64,000 nt of DNA from an uncultured Lachnospiraceae bacterium. GTDB lineage: Bacteria; Bacillota; Clostridia; Lachnospirales; Lachnospiraceae. The notes beneath the pieces were generated by a model. The model did not search any database and was not told the origin of the DNA. It saw only the letters and a program-made list of their open reading frames with translations. Location of the stretch: NCBI GenBank assembly GCA_900319245.1, contig ONNQ01000011.1, positions 1 to 64,000 on the forward strand. Reading direction: 5' to 3'. This document shows positions 1 through 8,349 of the stretch, piece by piece (the first letter of the stretch is position 1; every line of letters starts with the position of its first letter). A program made the translations under genes and the position numbers.

Positions 1-47
1 TCGGAGAGCCTTCCGTTTTCAATATCTACAGATTTTCAAGGTTCGTT

Positions 48-75
48 AGAGCCTTTTTCTTTGGCTCTGGTTTTT
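48..75 (+). terminator. Rho-independent-type hairpin at left edge
   Basis: AGAGCC and GGCTCT arms (48-53 and 63-68) with a pyrimidine-rich loop are followed by a T run, as in an intrinsic terminator read on the plus strand. No plus-strand gene is visible before it in the window, so it would belong to something to the left. It may instead be a structure in the leader transcribed leftward from the promoter at 156-184. Confidence 0.4.
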
Positions 76-155
76 CATAGGTCACTTGACACTACCTTCC
101 GGTCGATTCTATCCAAAATCGCTATGCGATTCATCGTCAGTCTAAGGTAAGTACG

Positions 156-184
156 ATTATAAGACCTTTGCAAGTTCTTTGCAA
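156..184 (-). promoter_or_regulatory. Sigma-A-type promoter firing leftward out of the window
   Basis: On the minus strand a TTGCAA -35 box and a TATAAT -10 box are separated by exactly 17 bases. The transcript would run left over positions 150 to 1, which hold only a possible 19-codon reading frame and a hairpin. Long structured leaders before rRNA or tRNA operons look like this, but the target gene is outside the window. Confidence 0.55.
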
Positions 185-237
185 TGAATATTTGTACTCC
201 GGTATACAATTTTCTTTCGTTTTTTGATCGCTTTTCT

Positions 238-807
238 TTACTGCGGCAGTTTTTCCAACATTTTCTTCTCGCCTCCGTTGAACTTATGGATGGCCGCGAG
301 GAACTCTTCGCCGTACAGAGCGGCGTTCTTTTCACCGACGCCATAGACCGCCAGCAGTTCCTCCCTGTCGGCCGGCTGCTTGCAGCACATCTCATAGAGC
401 GAGCGATTGATGAACAAAAAGTAGGGCGGAAGACCCCTCTTGGCCGCCATCGAGGCGCGCAGCGATTTGAGGTCTTTATATAAAAGCACCCCTTCTTCGT
501 TGAGGCGCTCTTCATACTCGACGCCCCGGAATCGTCTCCCGCCGCGCTTTTCATAGCGCGTATACAGATCCAGCGCATTGAGCACGGCGTTCCAGCCCTC
601 CCCTTTGTAGGTCTTGTAGAGCTGCTTGACGCCGATCGTGACGAGTTCATAGAAAGCGCCCTGCTCCTGCTGCAAAACAATGAATTCCTCCAGGTCCTCG
701 ACTCCGTCCCCGGCCGGGAGATCCTCCTCCCAGTCCTTTTCCAGCTCCCACTCCTTTCTCTCCGACAAAAGAGAACACACTGCACTTCTGAATGTTGCGT
801 AATCCAT
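238..807 (-). CDS. HRDC domain-containing protein
   Basis: A 189-residue soluble protein. Residues about 110-180 form an HRDC-like helical domain: LYKDLKSLRASMAAKRG, then PPYFLFINRSLYEMC, then ELLAVYGVGEKNAALYG. HRDC domains bind nucleic acid in RecQ helicases and RNase D. Here no helicase or nuclease motif accompanies it, so this is a stand-alone HRDC protein with an acidic N-terminal region of about 100 residues. The ATG at 807 is preceded by a good GGAG ribosome site. It lies downstream of psuG but is separated from it by a strong hairpin, so it is probably its own unit. The HRDC call is from motif appearance; the cellular role is unknown. Confidence 0.75.
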   Translation of the reverse strand: MDYATFRSAVCSLLSERKEWELEKDWEEDLPAGDGVEDLEEFIVLQQEQGAFYELVTIGVKQLYKTYKGEGWNAVLNALDLYTRYEKRGGRRFRGVEYEERLNEEGVLLYKDLKSLRASMAAKRGLPPYFLFINRSLYEMCCKQPADREELLAVYGVGEKNAALYGEEFLAAIHKFNGGEKKMLEKLPQ

Positions 808-902
808 TTTTCTCCTTTCAAAACTGTGAATTGGAATCTGTCACCGCAAAAGAACTCTGCGGCCTGCCGGAAGAATACCGGTACTTTTATGGTAGAAGCA
901 AA

Positions 903-937
903 CAGGGAGGAATGCAATTTTTTTGCATTCCTCCCTG
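903..937 (-). terminator. Perfect 15-bp hairpin between psuG and the HRDC gene
   Basis: Positions 903-917 and 923-937 are perfect inverted arms around a five-base loop. The hairpin sits about 75 bases past the psuG stop, so it probably terminates psuG. The T tract after it on the minus strand is weak (TTTGCTTC), so it could also serve as an mRNA-stabilising 3' structure. Confidence 0.55.
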
Positions 938-1013
938 CGTGTATTCATCATTTTAGGGCGATTTCACTGCTGTGAGCGCCTGTTTTCAATATTTTGACTG
1001 CGCATATTCCGCT

Positions 1014-2621
1014 TCAGCCCTTTTTCTGGGCACAGATGGCCTCGGCGATCCTGGACGCCAGCTGCGCGTTGTTGATCAGGAAGGCCTTCTGGGATTCCAC
1101 GCTCTCGCCGCCCAGATATTCCTTGATCCTGCCCATCATGTAGCCTGTGATCGCTTTGCCCATGACGTTGTTCTTCTTGACGTCCTGCATGGCTTCGTCC
1201 ACCGCCTTCTTGGTGCGTATGGGATCGAGCTCATACTCTTCGGGCACCGGATTGACGACCAGAACGCCTCCCGGAATGTCCATCTGGTCCTTAATGTGCA
1301 TGACCTCCGCCAGGTCCTCCGGCGTATCCATGCGGTAGGTGAGGCGGAAGCCGCTGCCGCGGACCATATATTCAGGCATCCTGTCTGTGCAGTAGCCAAC
1401 GACCGGCACGCCCGCCGTCTCCAGATATTCCATGGTCAGCGACAGGTCCAGAATGGGCTTTGTGCCCGAGCAGACGACCATGACCTTGTTTCTGGCAAGG
1501 GATTCCAGATCGGTCGAAATATCCATAGTCTTCTCCGCGCCGATCTGCGCGCCGCCGATGCCGCTTCCGCAGGCAATCGGAATCCCTACCCGCGCTGCTG
1601 TCTGTACAACGGCGGCGATCGTCATGACGCCATCCGATTTTTTGGCAAGAAGGATCGGAATATCGCGGGCGGAGGCCTTGAAGATGGAGCCTCGTCTCTC
1701 CTCCAGATACAGGATCTCCTCGTCGGTGAGTCCGACGTGGATCTGGCCGTTTAAGATGGCGATGAAAGCGGGCACTGCGCCGGCGTCTCGCACCGTCTGC
1801 CGCATGCGGAACGCAAACTCGGCGATGCCGGGATACATCATGCCGCCGAAGGTCGCCGCGCTCTCGATGGCAACGACGGGCCTTCCCTCTGCCATAGCCT
1901 TCTCCACCTCGTCGGAGAACACGATATAGCCCTCTTTCTTGTCGCCCACGGGCGCTTTGCTGTCGGAAAGCGCTGCCGTCGAATCTGCCGCCGTCGCCTC
2001 TTCGTGCACGGCGGAGAACATATCGACGAAGTCCATCCAGGCCTCGAGGTCATAGCGAATGTCCGGCGACGCGATGAGTTCGCCCTCCGAATCGATCAGG
2101 TAGCTGGCCGCCGCCTCCGGCGTGCCTTCCTCCATCGCCTGGTCGTCCTCATCCCAGTCCGTATCCATCATTCGCTCCGTCTCGATGCCGACCCATCCGT
2201 TGGCAAACACGTACAGACCGCTGACCCACTCCTTGGTGCCCGAGAGAATACTCTCGATGCTGTACGTCATTTCCTCCGATTTTTCATAGAAGGCAAGGAC
2301 GTTCTCCCGCACGTCATCCGGCGTAAGACCCATGCGGACCGCATGTGCCGTTTTGCACGCCAGCGTCGCGCCGCTGAGCACCACGTACTCGCCGCCGTCG
2401 ACGATCTCCATCAGCTGGGCCCAGAAAGCCCGGTCCTCCAAAAGCGCTGTCAGGATCTCGGCCGGTATGTACCCCGCGTCCTCGTTCTCCGCCGTCCATG
2501 CGGCAAACTGCCCCTGCACATCGATGGAAGCCATGCTCATCAGTTCCCCAACACTGAACGGCGCCTCCACGATGTCGAGCTTTGTAAACCTGCTGTAGAA
2601 ATCAGACGAGATCATCCCCAT
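1014..2621 (-). CDS. psuG: Pseudouridine-5'-phosphate glycosidase with extra N-terminal domain
   Basis: Residues about 233-535 match the PsuG/indigoidine-synthase-A family, which cleaves pseudouridine 5'-phosphate to uracil and ribose 5-phosphate. The conserved segments are present: AIES (catalytic Glu), FKASARDIP (Lys), GSGIGGAQIGAEKTMDIS (Asp), CSGTKPILDL (Lys), and VVNPVPEEYELD. About 230 residues precede this core and match nothing I recognise; usual PsuG proteins are about 300 residues. The start at 2621 is chosen because AGGAGG lies 7 bases upstream; ATGs at 2648 and 2627 are poorly placed. No pseudouridine kinase (PsuK) gene is adjacent. The enzyme identity is firm; the N-terminal domain is unknown. 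Confidence 0.9.
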   Translation of the reverse strand: MGMISSDFYSRFTKLDIVEAPFSVGELMSMASIDVQGQFAAWTAENEDAGYIPAEILTALLEDRAFWAQLMEIVDGGEYVVLSGATLACKTAHAVRMGLTPDDVRENVLAFYEKSEEMTYSIESILSGTKEWVSGLYVFANGWVGIETERMMDTDWDEDDQAMEEGTPEAAASYLIDSEGELIASPDIRYDLEAWMDFVDMFSAVHEEATAADSTAALSDSKAPVGDKKEGYIVFSDEVEKAMAEGRPVVAIESAATFGGMMYPGIAEFAFRMRQTVRDAGAVPAFIAILNGQIHVGLTDEEILYLEERRGSIFKASARDIPILLAKKSDGVMTIAAVVQTAARVGIPIACGSGIGGAQIGAEKTMDISTDLESLARNKVMVVCSGTKPILDLSLTMEYLETAGVPVVGYCTDRMPEYMVRGSGFRLTYRMDTPEDLAEVMHIKDQMDIPGGVLVVNPVPEEYELDPIRTKKAVDEAMQDVKKNNVMGKAITGYMMGRIKEYLGGESVESQKAFLINNAQLASRIAEAICAQKKG

Positions 2622-2712
2622 ACTCATACCTCCTGCTATACGCATCACGTCATTGCATTTTCTATCAAATCTGTTGTTCGCAGATCATCGCAAGTTGTCA
2701 AAATATAGTTCT

Positions 2713-2718
2713 ATTATA
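2713..2718 (-). promoter_or_regulatory. Possible -10 box for psuG
   Basis: A TATAAT on the minus strand about 90 bases upstream of the psuG start codon. No convincing -35 box lies at 16-18 bases, so this is a weak promoter candidate. Confidence 0.3.
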
Positions 2719-2761
2719 GCACAATCAGTAGTCCGCCTCTTTGGATTATCGCCAAATACGC

Positions 2762-2801
2762 AAATAAAAACGGACGAAAACCCGTATTAGGTCTTCGTCC
2801 G
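2762..2801 (-). terminator. Terminator of the DxDxDG-repeat membrane protein gene
   Basis: On the minus strand CGGACGAA and TTCGTCCG pair and are followed directly by a T-rich tract (TTTTTATTTG). It lies about 80 bases after the stop codon of the upstream gene and before psuG, as expected for an intrinsic terminator. Confidence 0.8.
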
Positions 2802-2881
2802 CCTGCAGCGCGCCCGGCGCGCTGTCATCGTATTTGGATTCTCGCTCTGATTTCTGCGCGCACGGTGTCCGCGCCGCCGCT

Positions 2882-3382
2882 TTATTCCGTGAGTACCGTG
2901 TCCGCCACGCCGTCGCCGTCTGTATCGACGATCAGCTTGTCGGCCTTTCCGTCGTCGTCTGTGTCGACCGCGACGGCGTCGATCTTGCCGTCGTGGTCAA
3001 GGTCTACGGTCACTGCATCGGACTTGCCGTCGCCATCGAGATCCAGGACCTTGCTCTCCTCGCAGGGCACTGCTGCTTTCTCTTCCTCGACGACTTCCGC
3101 CTCCACTGCTTCCGCAGCGGGTTCTTCTGCCGGTGCCTCTGCGGCGGGCTCCTCCACAGGCGCTGCCTCTGCGGCTGCGTCCTCTGCCGGTGCGGGCTCC
3201 TCAGCGGCTTCTTCCGCAGCCTCTTCTACCGGCGCCTCCGCCTCTTCCTCGTCCTCCTCGAAGTCCTCGTCGAACTCATCGAGGTCGTACGCGTCGTCCT
3301 CGCGCTTTTTGAGAAAATATACGACGCCTGCTGCTGCCGCTGCGCCAACTGCTGTAAAGAAAAGTCTTGTCCAAGCTGACAT
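2882..3382 (-). CDS. Membrane-anchored acidic protein with four DxDxDG repeats
   Basis: A 166-residue protein in three parts. Residues about 3-25 are a hydrophobic Ala/Val-rich segment ending in KKRED, a likely membrane anchor. Residues about 30-110 are almost only Glu, Ala, Pro and Asp, an extended acidic stalk. The C-terminus has four 13-residue units of the form VDLDHDGKIDAVA, each with a DxDxDG calcium-loop pattern as in dockerin, EF-hand-like or thrombospondin type 3 repeats. The start at 3382 follows GGAGGA by 7 bases. It is a single gene ended by the hairpin at 2762-2801. Calcium binding is inferred; no enzymatic domain is visible. Confidence 0.75.
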   Translation of the reverse strand: MSAWTRLFFTAVGAAAAAGVVYFLKKREDDAYDLDEFDEDFEEDEEEAEAPVEEAAEEAAEEPAPAEDAAAEAAPVEEPAAEAPAEEPAAEAVEAEVVEEEKAAVPCEESKVLDLDGDGKSDAVTVDLDHDGKIDAVAVDTDDDGKADKLIVDTDGDGVADTVLTE

Positions 3383-3503
3383 AATCTGATCCTCCATTTC
3401 TAATTGATTGGTTTTGTGACTCACCTCTGTTATTGTACACGCAATGGCGTCAATAAGATATTACCAAACTATGAATTTATTATGAAATCTGTGGGCGGCC
3501 GCA

Positions 3504-6500
3504 TCAGCTGATCTGCCAGTGCACCTTGCTGCCATGTTCGTCCTTGGTGACGATGAGCTGGTCCTCCATCTCGTTCTTGAGCTCCGTCACGTGGGAGATA
3601 ATGCCGATGAGCTTGGAGCCGCCTGCCATTCTCTGCAGTACTTTGACCGCCTGGCTCCTCGCGTGGTCGTCCAGAGAGCCAAAGCCCTCGTCGATGAACA
3701 TGACGTCCAGATTGATGGCCGCGGAACCGGCCTGGATCTGGTCTGCCATGCCGAGCGCCAGAGAGAGCGCCGCCATGAAGGACTCGCCGCCGGACAGGGT
3801 TCTGACTTCGCGCGCTTTGCCGGTCACCTCAGAGTAGACCATCAGGTCCAGCCCGTGGTTTCGGCCCTCGCCGGCTTTGTCGAGGTCGTACATGCGAAGC
3901 TCGAACTGGCCCGAGGACATCTCCAAAAACCTCCTGTTGGCCGCTGTGAGGATCCTTCTGAGGTAATCGCGCTGGACGTAGGTCTCGATGTCCATTCTGG
4001 CACCCGGGACCTTGCCGGACAGGCGGTTGTAGAGGGAGTCGATCATGGTATGCTCTCTGACGATTGCGCTTCGCTCTTCCCGGCGGGGCGCCAGCGCATC
4101 CAGAACGCCCTGGTCTGCCGCAAGATCCGCCCGGTGCCTTTCCAGCACCTGCTGGGCCTCGATGAGCTGCGCCTCCGCTTCCTTTCTGGCTTTGTCCAGT
4201 GCCGCAAGATCCGGCCTGGTCCGCCCGCCGATCGCCGAGGCCGCGGCTTCGCGCCGCCCGGCCGCAGAGGCCTTTTGCCTATAATAGGCGTCCATCTCCT
4301 TGCGGAACTGATCGGCCGTCTCCCGCTTATACTGCGAGGCGATGGCTTTCCATTCCTCCCCGGCGTCGTTCTTGGCGGTCAAAAGCGCGATGTATTCGCC
4401 TTTTCTCGCCTCCGCTTCCTCTGTCATGCCCGGCAGATCGCCATCCAGCTGCTGCATCATAGCCTGGGTCTGTTCTCTATTGGTCCGCGCCATCCGGGCG
4501 TCCCCGGACGCCTTTGTGAGCGCCGCATCCTTCTCCATGCGCTGCTGCTCCTGGGCGCGCAGCACATCGCGCGCCTCTTTTTCCGACCCGTAATCTTTGG
4601 TCGCTTCCAGCTCCTCCAGGGCCTGCTTCGCCGCTGCCAGGTCCGCTGCCGCGCGGGACGCCTGCTCCGCCGTCGCCTCCTTGCGGGTGCGAAGGTCCGC
4701 TTTGCGCTCCTCGATGCCTGCCAGTGAGCGGCGGACCGTCTGGAGCCTGCGCGCATCGTTCTGCAGCTTGGCGCCCTCCTCCTGCAGTGCATGCATCTGC
4801 GCCTCGAGCAGGGTTTTGGCCTCGGGCAGCGTCGTGATCTCATCCTTGAGGGCATCGCCCATGGCTTCTTTCATGCGGGCGTGGAGCTTGTGATACGCCG
4901 CCTTCAGGCTCTCCTTCTTCTCCTTGTAGCGGCTGTTTGCCGCGCTGTGCGCCTGCGCCTTCTGCTGCGTCGCCGCAAGAAGGAGGTCCACCTGCGCCTT
5001 TTTCTCCTCCAGCGATTCTCTGGAAAGCACGCCGACCGCGCCTGTAATCCGGCAGGGATGCGGGTGGTCCACCGATCCGCAGACCGGGCAGGGGACGCCG
5101 GGCGTAAGCTCTGCCGCGAGGATTCCCGCCTGCTGGTCCAGATAGGCGTTATTGGCCTCCTGATAGGCTGTGCTCGCAAGATTATACGCATCCCGGCTCT
5201 GTACATACTCTTCTGCCAGCTGCCGCACCTGCGCCGCCAGGGTGCCGGCCTCCTCCCGGGCCTGCAGCGCCGCCTGGGTCTCTGTCAGAATCTGGTTCAG
5301 TTCCCTGTAGCGGACCGCACACAGTTCCAGGCGCTGATCGGCGCCGTCGAGTCCGGCCGCCTCATCTCTCCAGGCCTGTTCCTGCTTTTCCAGCGTGCGC
5401 AGAGCCTCCGCAGCCCTGGCTGCCTCGTCGGCCGCTTTCTGACGATCCTGCGCGCGCTGTTGGGCCGTTTGGCCGGCCTCCTTAATCCTTGTAAGGATCT
5501 GCAACGCACGGTTCACCCGCTCCTGTACGGCCGTAAACTGCGAGAGTGCGGCTTCCTGCTCCTTGCGGGCGCTGCTCTCTGCCTGGGCAGCGGCCTCCTC
5601 CGCGGCGATCAGCCCGGGAAGACTCTCCTTGAGCGCCTCTCTTCGTGCGCGCGCTTTCGTGAGCTTATCGAGGGCGTCCTCATAACGCACATACATGGCC
5701 TTGATCTCATAGGCGTCCGTGATCTTTGTAAGCAGCACTCTTTTGGCCTCGATCGCATCATGCTGCGCGCCCAGCATGGCCAATTCCTTGTCCGCCTGGT
5801 CCAGCTGGTTGAACAGTCCCTGCAGTTCATTCGCCTGCGTGCAGGCGTCCCGCTTCCGGTCGCGCACGGCCCGCTTCTCCGCAAAAGCCGCCGACGCCGT
5901 CTCCACCTCCTTGGTAAGGGCCTCGCAAAGCGTGTGCAGCTCCTCGATCAGGCGGTCTATGACATCGCCCGAGAGCCTGTCGGATCCCACGATCCGGTCC
6001 CGCAGCATGGTGACCTGCGGCGCCCGCGCATAATCCGCGGGAATCGATACGTGGCCGGCCTCCGTCTGGCAGATGCTGCGGATCCTTGCCATATCCGACA
6101 GCTTCTCCTTGCGCCGCCGGTCCAGCTCGTCGGTCATTTTCTGGTAGAGATCTGTGCCGAAGAGCTTCCGGAAGATCAGTTTTTTGTCGTTGGATTTGGC
6201 GCGCAGAAGCTCCATGAACTCGCCCTGGGCGATCATGGCGACCTGCATGAACTGGTCCTTGGTGAGGCCCACGATCTCCTCGATCTTGGCATTGATCTGC
6301 GCCGTGCCGCCCTGCTCTGCGGTGCCGTCCGGCAGGGTCAGTTCGACGGTCTCCTTCTCGTCCTTGAAAGCGTTCTGGGTCTTTCTCTTGAGGGGCCGCA
6401 CATGGCGGGGAGACCGGCGGATGGTGTAGATCCCGTCGCCCTCGCTTCCTCTCTCCGAGAAGGTCAGCTGCACATAGGGCTCCACCGTAAGGGCGGAGAA

Positions 6501-6710
6501 CTGGCTCTGCAGCTCCGCGCCGTCCTTTCTATTGGTGCCCGAACTCGCCTCCCCGTACAGGGCAAAAACCAGCGCGTCAAAGATGGTCGTCTTACCGGCG
6601 CCCGTATCGCCCGTGATCAGGAAGAAATTCTGGTTCGGAATTGTAAAATCGATATCGGTTCGCTCCGCATAGGAGCCAAAAGCCTGCATGGATAACTGCA
6701 GTGGTCTCAT
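3504..6710 (-). CDS. sbcC: SbcC, ATPase subunit of the SbcCD exonuclease
   Basis: A 1068-residue SMC-like ATPase. Near the N-terminus are Walker A (GDTGAGKTT) and the Q-loop region (AMIAQGEFMELL). Long coiled coils flank a zinc-hook CPVC around residue 540. The C-terminal half of the nucleotide-binding head carries the signature LSGGESFMAALSLALGMAD and Walker B (LDVMFIDEGFGSLD). SbcC with SbcD opens hairpins and processes DNA ends at palindromes and breaks. The start codon lies 3 bases after the sbcD stop, with its ribosome site inside the end of sbcD, so the two are translated together. Length and order fit the family. Confidence 0.96.
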   Translation of the reverse strand: MRPLQLSMQAFGSYAERTDIDFTIPNQNFFLITGDTGAGKTTIFDALVFALYGEASSGTNRKDGAELQSQFSALTVEPYVQLTFSERGSEGDGIYTIRRSPRHVRPLKRKTQNAFKDEKETVELTLPDGTAEQGGTAQINAKIEEIVGLTKDQFMQVAMIAQGEFMELLRAKSNDKKLIFRKLFGTDLYQKMTDELDRRRKEKLSDMARIRSICQTEAGHVSIPADYARAPQVTMLRDRIVGSDRLSGDVIDRLIEELHTLCEALTKEVETASAAFAEKRAVRDRKRDACTQANELQGLFNQLDQADKELAMLGAQHDAIEAKRVLLTKITDAYEIKAMYVRYEDALDKLTKARARREALKESLPGLIAAEEAAAQAESSARKEQEAALSQFTAVQERVNRALQILTRIKEAGQTAQQRAQDRQKAADEAARAAEALRTLEKQEQAWRDEAAGLDGADQRLELCAVRYRELNQILTETQAALQAREEAGTLAAQVRQLAEEYVQSRDAYNLASTAYQEANNAYLDQQAGILAAELTPGVPCPVCGSVDHPHPCRITGAVGVLSRESLEEKKAQVDLLLAATQQKAQAHSAANSRYKEKKESLKAAYHKLHARMKEAMGDALKDEITTLPEAKTLLEAQMHALQEEGAKLQNDARRLQTVRRSLAGIEERKADLRTRKEATAEQASRAAADLAAAKQALEELEATKDYGSEKEARDVLRAQEQQRMEKDAALTKASGDARMARTNREQTQAMMQQLDGDLPGMTEEAEARKGEYIALLTAKNDAGEEWKAIASQYKRETADQFRKEMDAYYRQKASAAGRREAAASAIGGRTRPDLAALDKARKEAEAQLIEAQQVLERHRADLAADQGVLDALAPRREERSAIVREHTMIDSLYNRLSGKVPGARMDIETYVQRDYLRRILTAANRRFLEMSSGQFELRMYDLDKAGEGRNHGLDLMVYSEVTGKAREVRTLSGGESFMAALSLALGMADQIQAGSAAINLDVMFIDEGFGSLDDHARSQAVKVLQRMAGGSKLIGIISHVTELKNEMEDQLIVTKDEHGSKVHWQIS

Positions 6711-6713
6711 CCC

Positions 6714-7871
6714 TTACCTGCCTCCTTCCTGTATCTGGTTGATCACATCCTCCAGGATTGCCTTCTCCTCTTCGGTGAGATCCGAGAGAAAGCTGCAGCA
6801 CAGTGCGAACGGATCCGGCGCTTCCTCGCGGTCGGCGCCTGCTTCCGCGCTGTAATCCGCCGTCCGCACCACTTCGCGCCGGATCTCCAGAAGGCCCGGG
6901 AAGGCCTCCCGCAGCCGCTCCTGCATATCCAGCACGTCCAGATCGACCTTGTCCGTGAGCCGTATGCTCACATAATCGGCGCAGGTCTCCCGCAGGACCT
7001 CTTCGAGTGTGCCCCGGATCACTTTCACGCCTCGCAGAGGCGTCAGGGGGAGTACGGTCGTTGTGAGCTCTCCCTTCCCTGCCATATCGACCATGATCAC
7101 GCCCTTTTGCTGCGCCGCTTCACTCACAGAGCATGCGAGCGGCGTGCCGCAGTAGCGGTAGTTTTCCTGCCCGACCTTCATAGGTTTGTGGATATGCCCT
7201 AACGCCGCATAATCAAACGGTTCCAGTGCGTCCGCCTTCACTTCGTCGATGTTGCCGACGGTCCGGATCTCCGAATCCATGCGCTCGACCTTGGACGCAT
7301 CGACCCCCGCGGGCAGATAGAACTGGTGACTGACAAGGACGTTTCGTTCCTCGCGGCAGAGATCCTCCCGCTCGATCATCTTGTGGATGGCTGCGTCGTA
7401 GCTCAGCGCGTTTCCGTTTTCATCACTCCCCGTGATCTCGCGCACCATCGAAGGGCGCACGAAGGGCAGCAAATAGAAATGGACAGGTCCGTAGGCGTCG
7501 GTCAGCGTCACCTTTTCGATGGTCTCTTCCGGCTTCACGGGCGGCATCCCGATCATATGGATCTTCTGCCTTTTCAGCACGCTCCGAAAGACGTTGACCC
7601 TGGGTCCGCTGTCATGGTTTCCGCTGATCATCATCAGCTCCGCGTGGGGCGCCGCCGCTGTCAGAGACTGGACAAAGCGGTCGAACAGGTCCACGGCCTC
7701 CGCAGAGGGGATGGATTTGTCATAGATGTCCCCTGCGATCACGATGGCGTCCGGCGCATACTGCCTTGCATAGTCCGCGATCTCGTCAAAGATGTATGCC
7801 TGGTCCTCCCGAAGATCCCGTCCCATGAGCTTGAGGCCAATATGCAGATCTGATAGATGGAAAAATCTCAT
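6714..7871 (-). CDS. sbcD: SbcD, nuclease subunit of SbcCD
   Basis: A 385-residue metallophosphoesterase of the Mre11/SbcD family. The metal-binding motifs are all present in order: HLSDLHIG at the N-terminus, AGDIYDKSIPSAEA, ISGNHDSGPR, LVSHQFYLPAG and ALGHIHKP. SbcD supplies nuclease activity to the SbcC ATPase. The start at 7871 (MRFFHLSD) is preferred over an upstream in-frame start at 7940 because it matches the family N-terminus and has a GGAAAGG site. It is directly upstream of sbcC in one transcription unit. Confidence 0.96.
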   Translation of the reverse strand: MRFFHLSDLHIGLKLMGRDLREDQAYIFDEIADYARQYAPDAIVIAGDIYDKSIPSAEAVDLFDRFVQSLTAAAPHAELMMISGNHDSGPRVNVFRSVLKRQKIHMIGMPPVKPEETIEKVTLTDAYGPVHFYLLPFVRPSMVREITGSDENGNALSYDAAIHKMIEREDLCREERNVLVSHQFYLPAGVDASKVERMDSEIRTVGNIDEVKADALEPFDYAALGHIHKPMKVGQENYRYCGTPLACSVSEAAQQKGVIMVDMAGKGELTTTVLPLTPLRGVKVIRGTLEEVLRETCADYVSIRLTDKVDLDVLDMQERLREAFPGLLEIRREVVRTADYSAEAGADREEAPDPFALCCSFLSDLTEEEKAILEDVINQIQEGGR

Positions 7872-7923
7872 TGCAGTGCCTTTCCGCGCGGCATGCCGCG
7901 CTGCTCTTTGCATTGTTTGCAAG

Positions 7924-7956
7924 AATCGGGCAGAAGGCACGTCCTTCTACCCGATA
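7924..7956 (-). terminator. Hairpin between DUF1292 gene and sbcD
   Basis: ATCGGGCAGAAGG (7925-7937) pairs with CCTTCTACCCGAT (7943-7955) with one mismatch around a five-base loop. It lies between the DUF1292 gene and sbcD on the minus strand. No clear T tract follows, so it may be a weak terminator or a processing site. Confidence 0.4.
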
Positions 7957-8007
7957 TCCGTCGTTTCGTTTATGAATGATAAGCGCTTATGAATTCTCAG
8001 CGCTTTT

Positions 8008-8280
8008 TTAGAGCTTCATATAGGCGCGGCTGACCCGCTCGAACTCCTTGGGGTCCAGGATGGGCTCCACCGTGAAGTCGTCGTCCTTGATGTGGCACTG
8101 GTAAATGTACTGTCCCTCTGTCTGGATCTCGTCATTTTCCACCACCGAACTGACCACGTAGTGGCGGTTCTCGATGTCAAATTCATCGACGACTGCCATT
8201 TCCACGTCCCGGCCGTCTCTTGCGGTAATGTGAAAGGTCACATATTCGCCGCTCTCGTATGCGTCTTTTTGAATATCCAT
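8008..8280 (-). CDS. DUF1292 family protein
   Basis: A 90-residue acidic protein resembling DUF1292 proteins common in Firmicutes: a short beta-rich fold with DGRDVEMAVVDEFDIENRHYV, a middle EGQYIYQCHIKDDD and the C-terminal DPKEFERVSRAYMKL. Function is unknown; in other Firmicutes these genes often sit beside yrrK and yrzL-type genes, which are not seen here. The start at 8280 has GGAGGA 5 bases upstream. It follows the lipid kinase gene by about 70 bases, in the same direction, and may be co-transcribed with it. Confidence 0.75.
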   Translation of the reverse strand: MDIQKDAYESGEYVTFHITARDGRDVEMAVVDEFDIENRHYVVSSVVENDEIQTEGQYIYQCHIKDDDFTVEPILDPKEFERVSRAYMKL

Positions 8281-8349
8281 ACTCTCCTCCTGTTTTCGAA
8301 CTGATGCCCGCCGGGTCAAAATATTGCCCTGCACCTTCTATCCATCGCT

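Noticed and set aside
4791-6695. A 634-codon plus-strand frame opposite sbcC
   Set aside because: sbcC is complete with all motifs on the other strand; the opposing frame has no domain.
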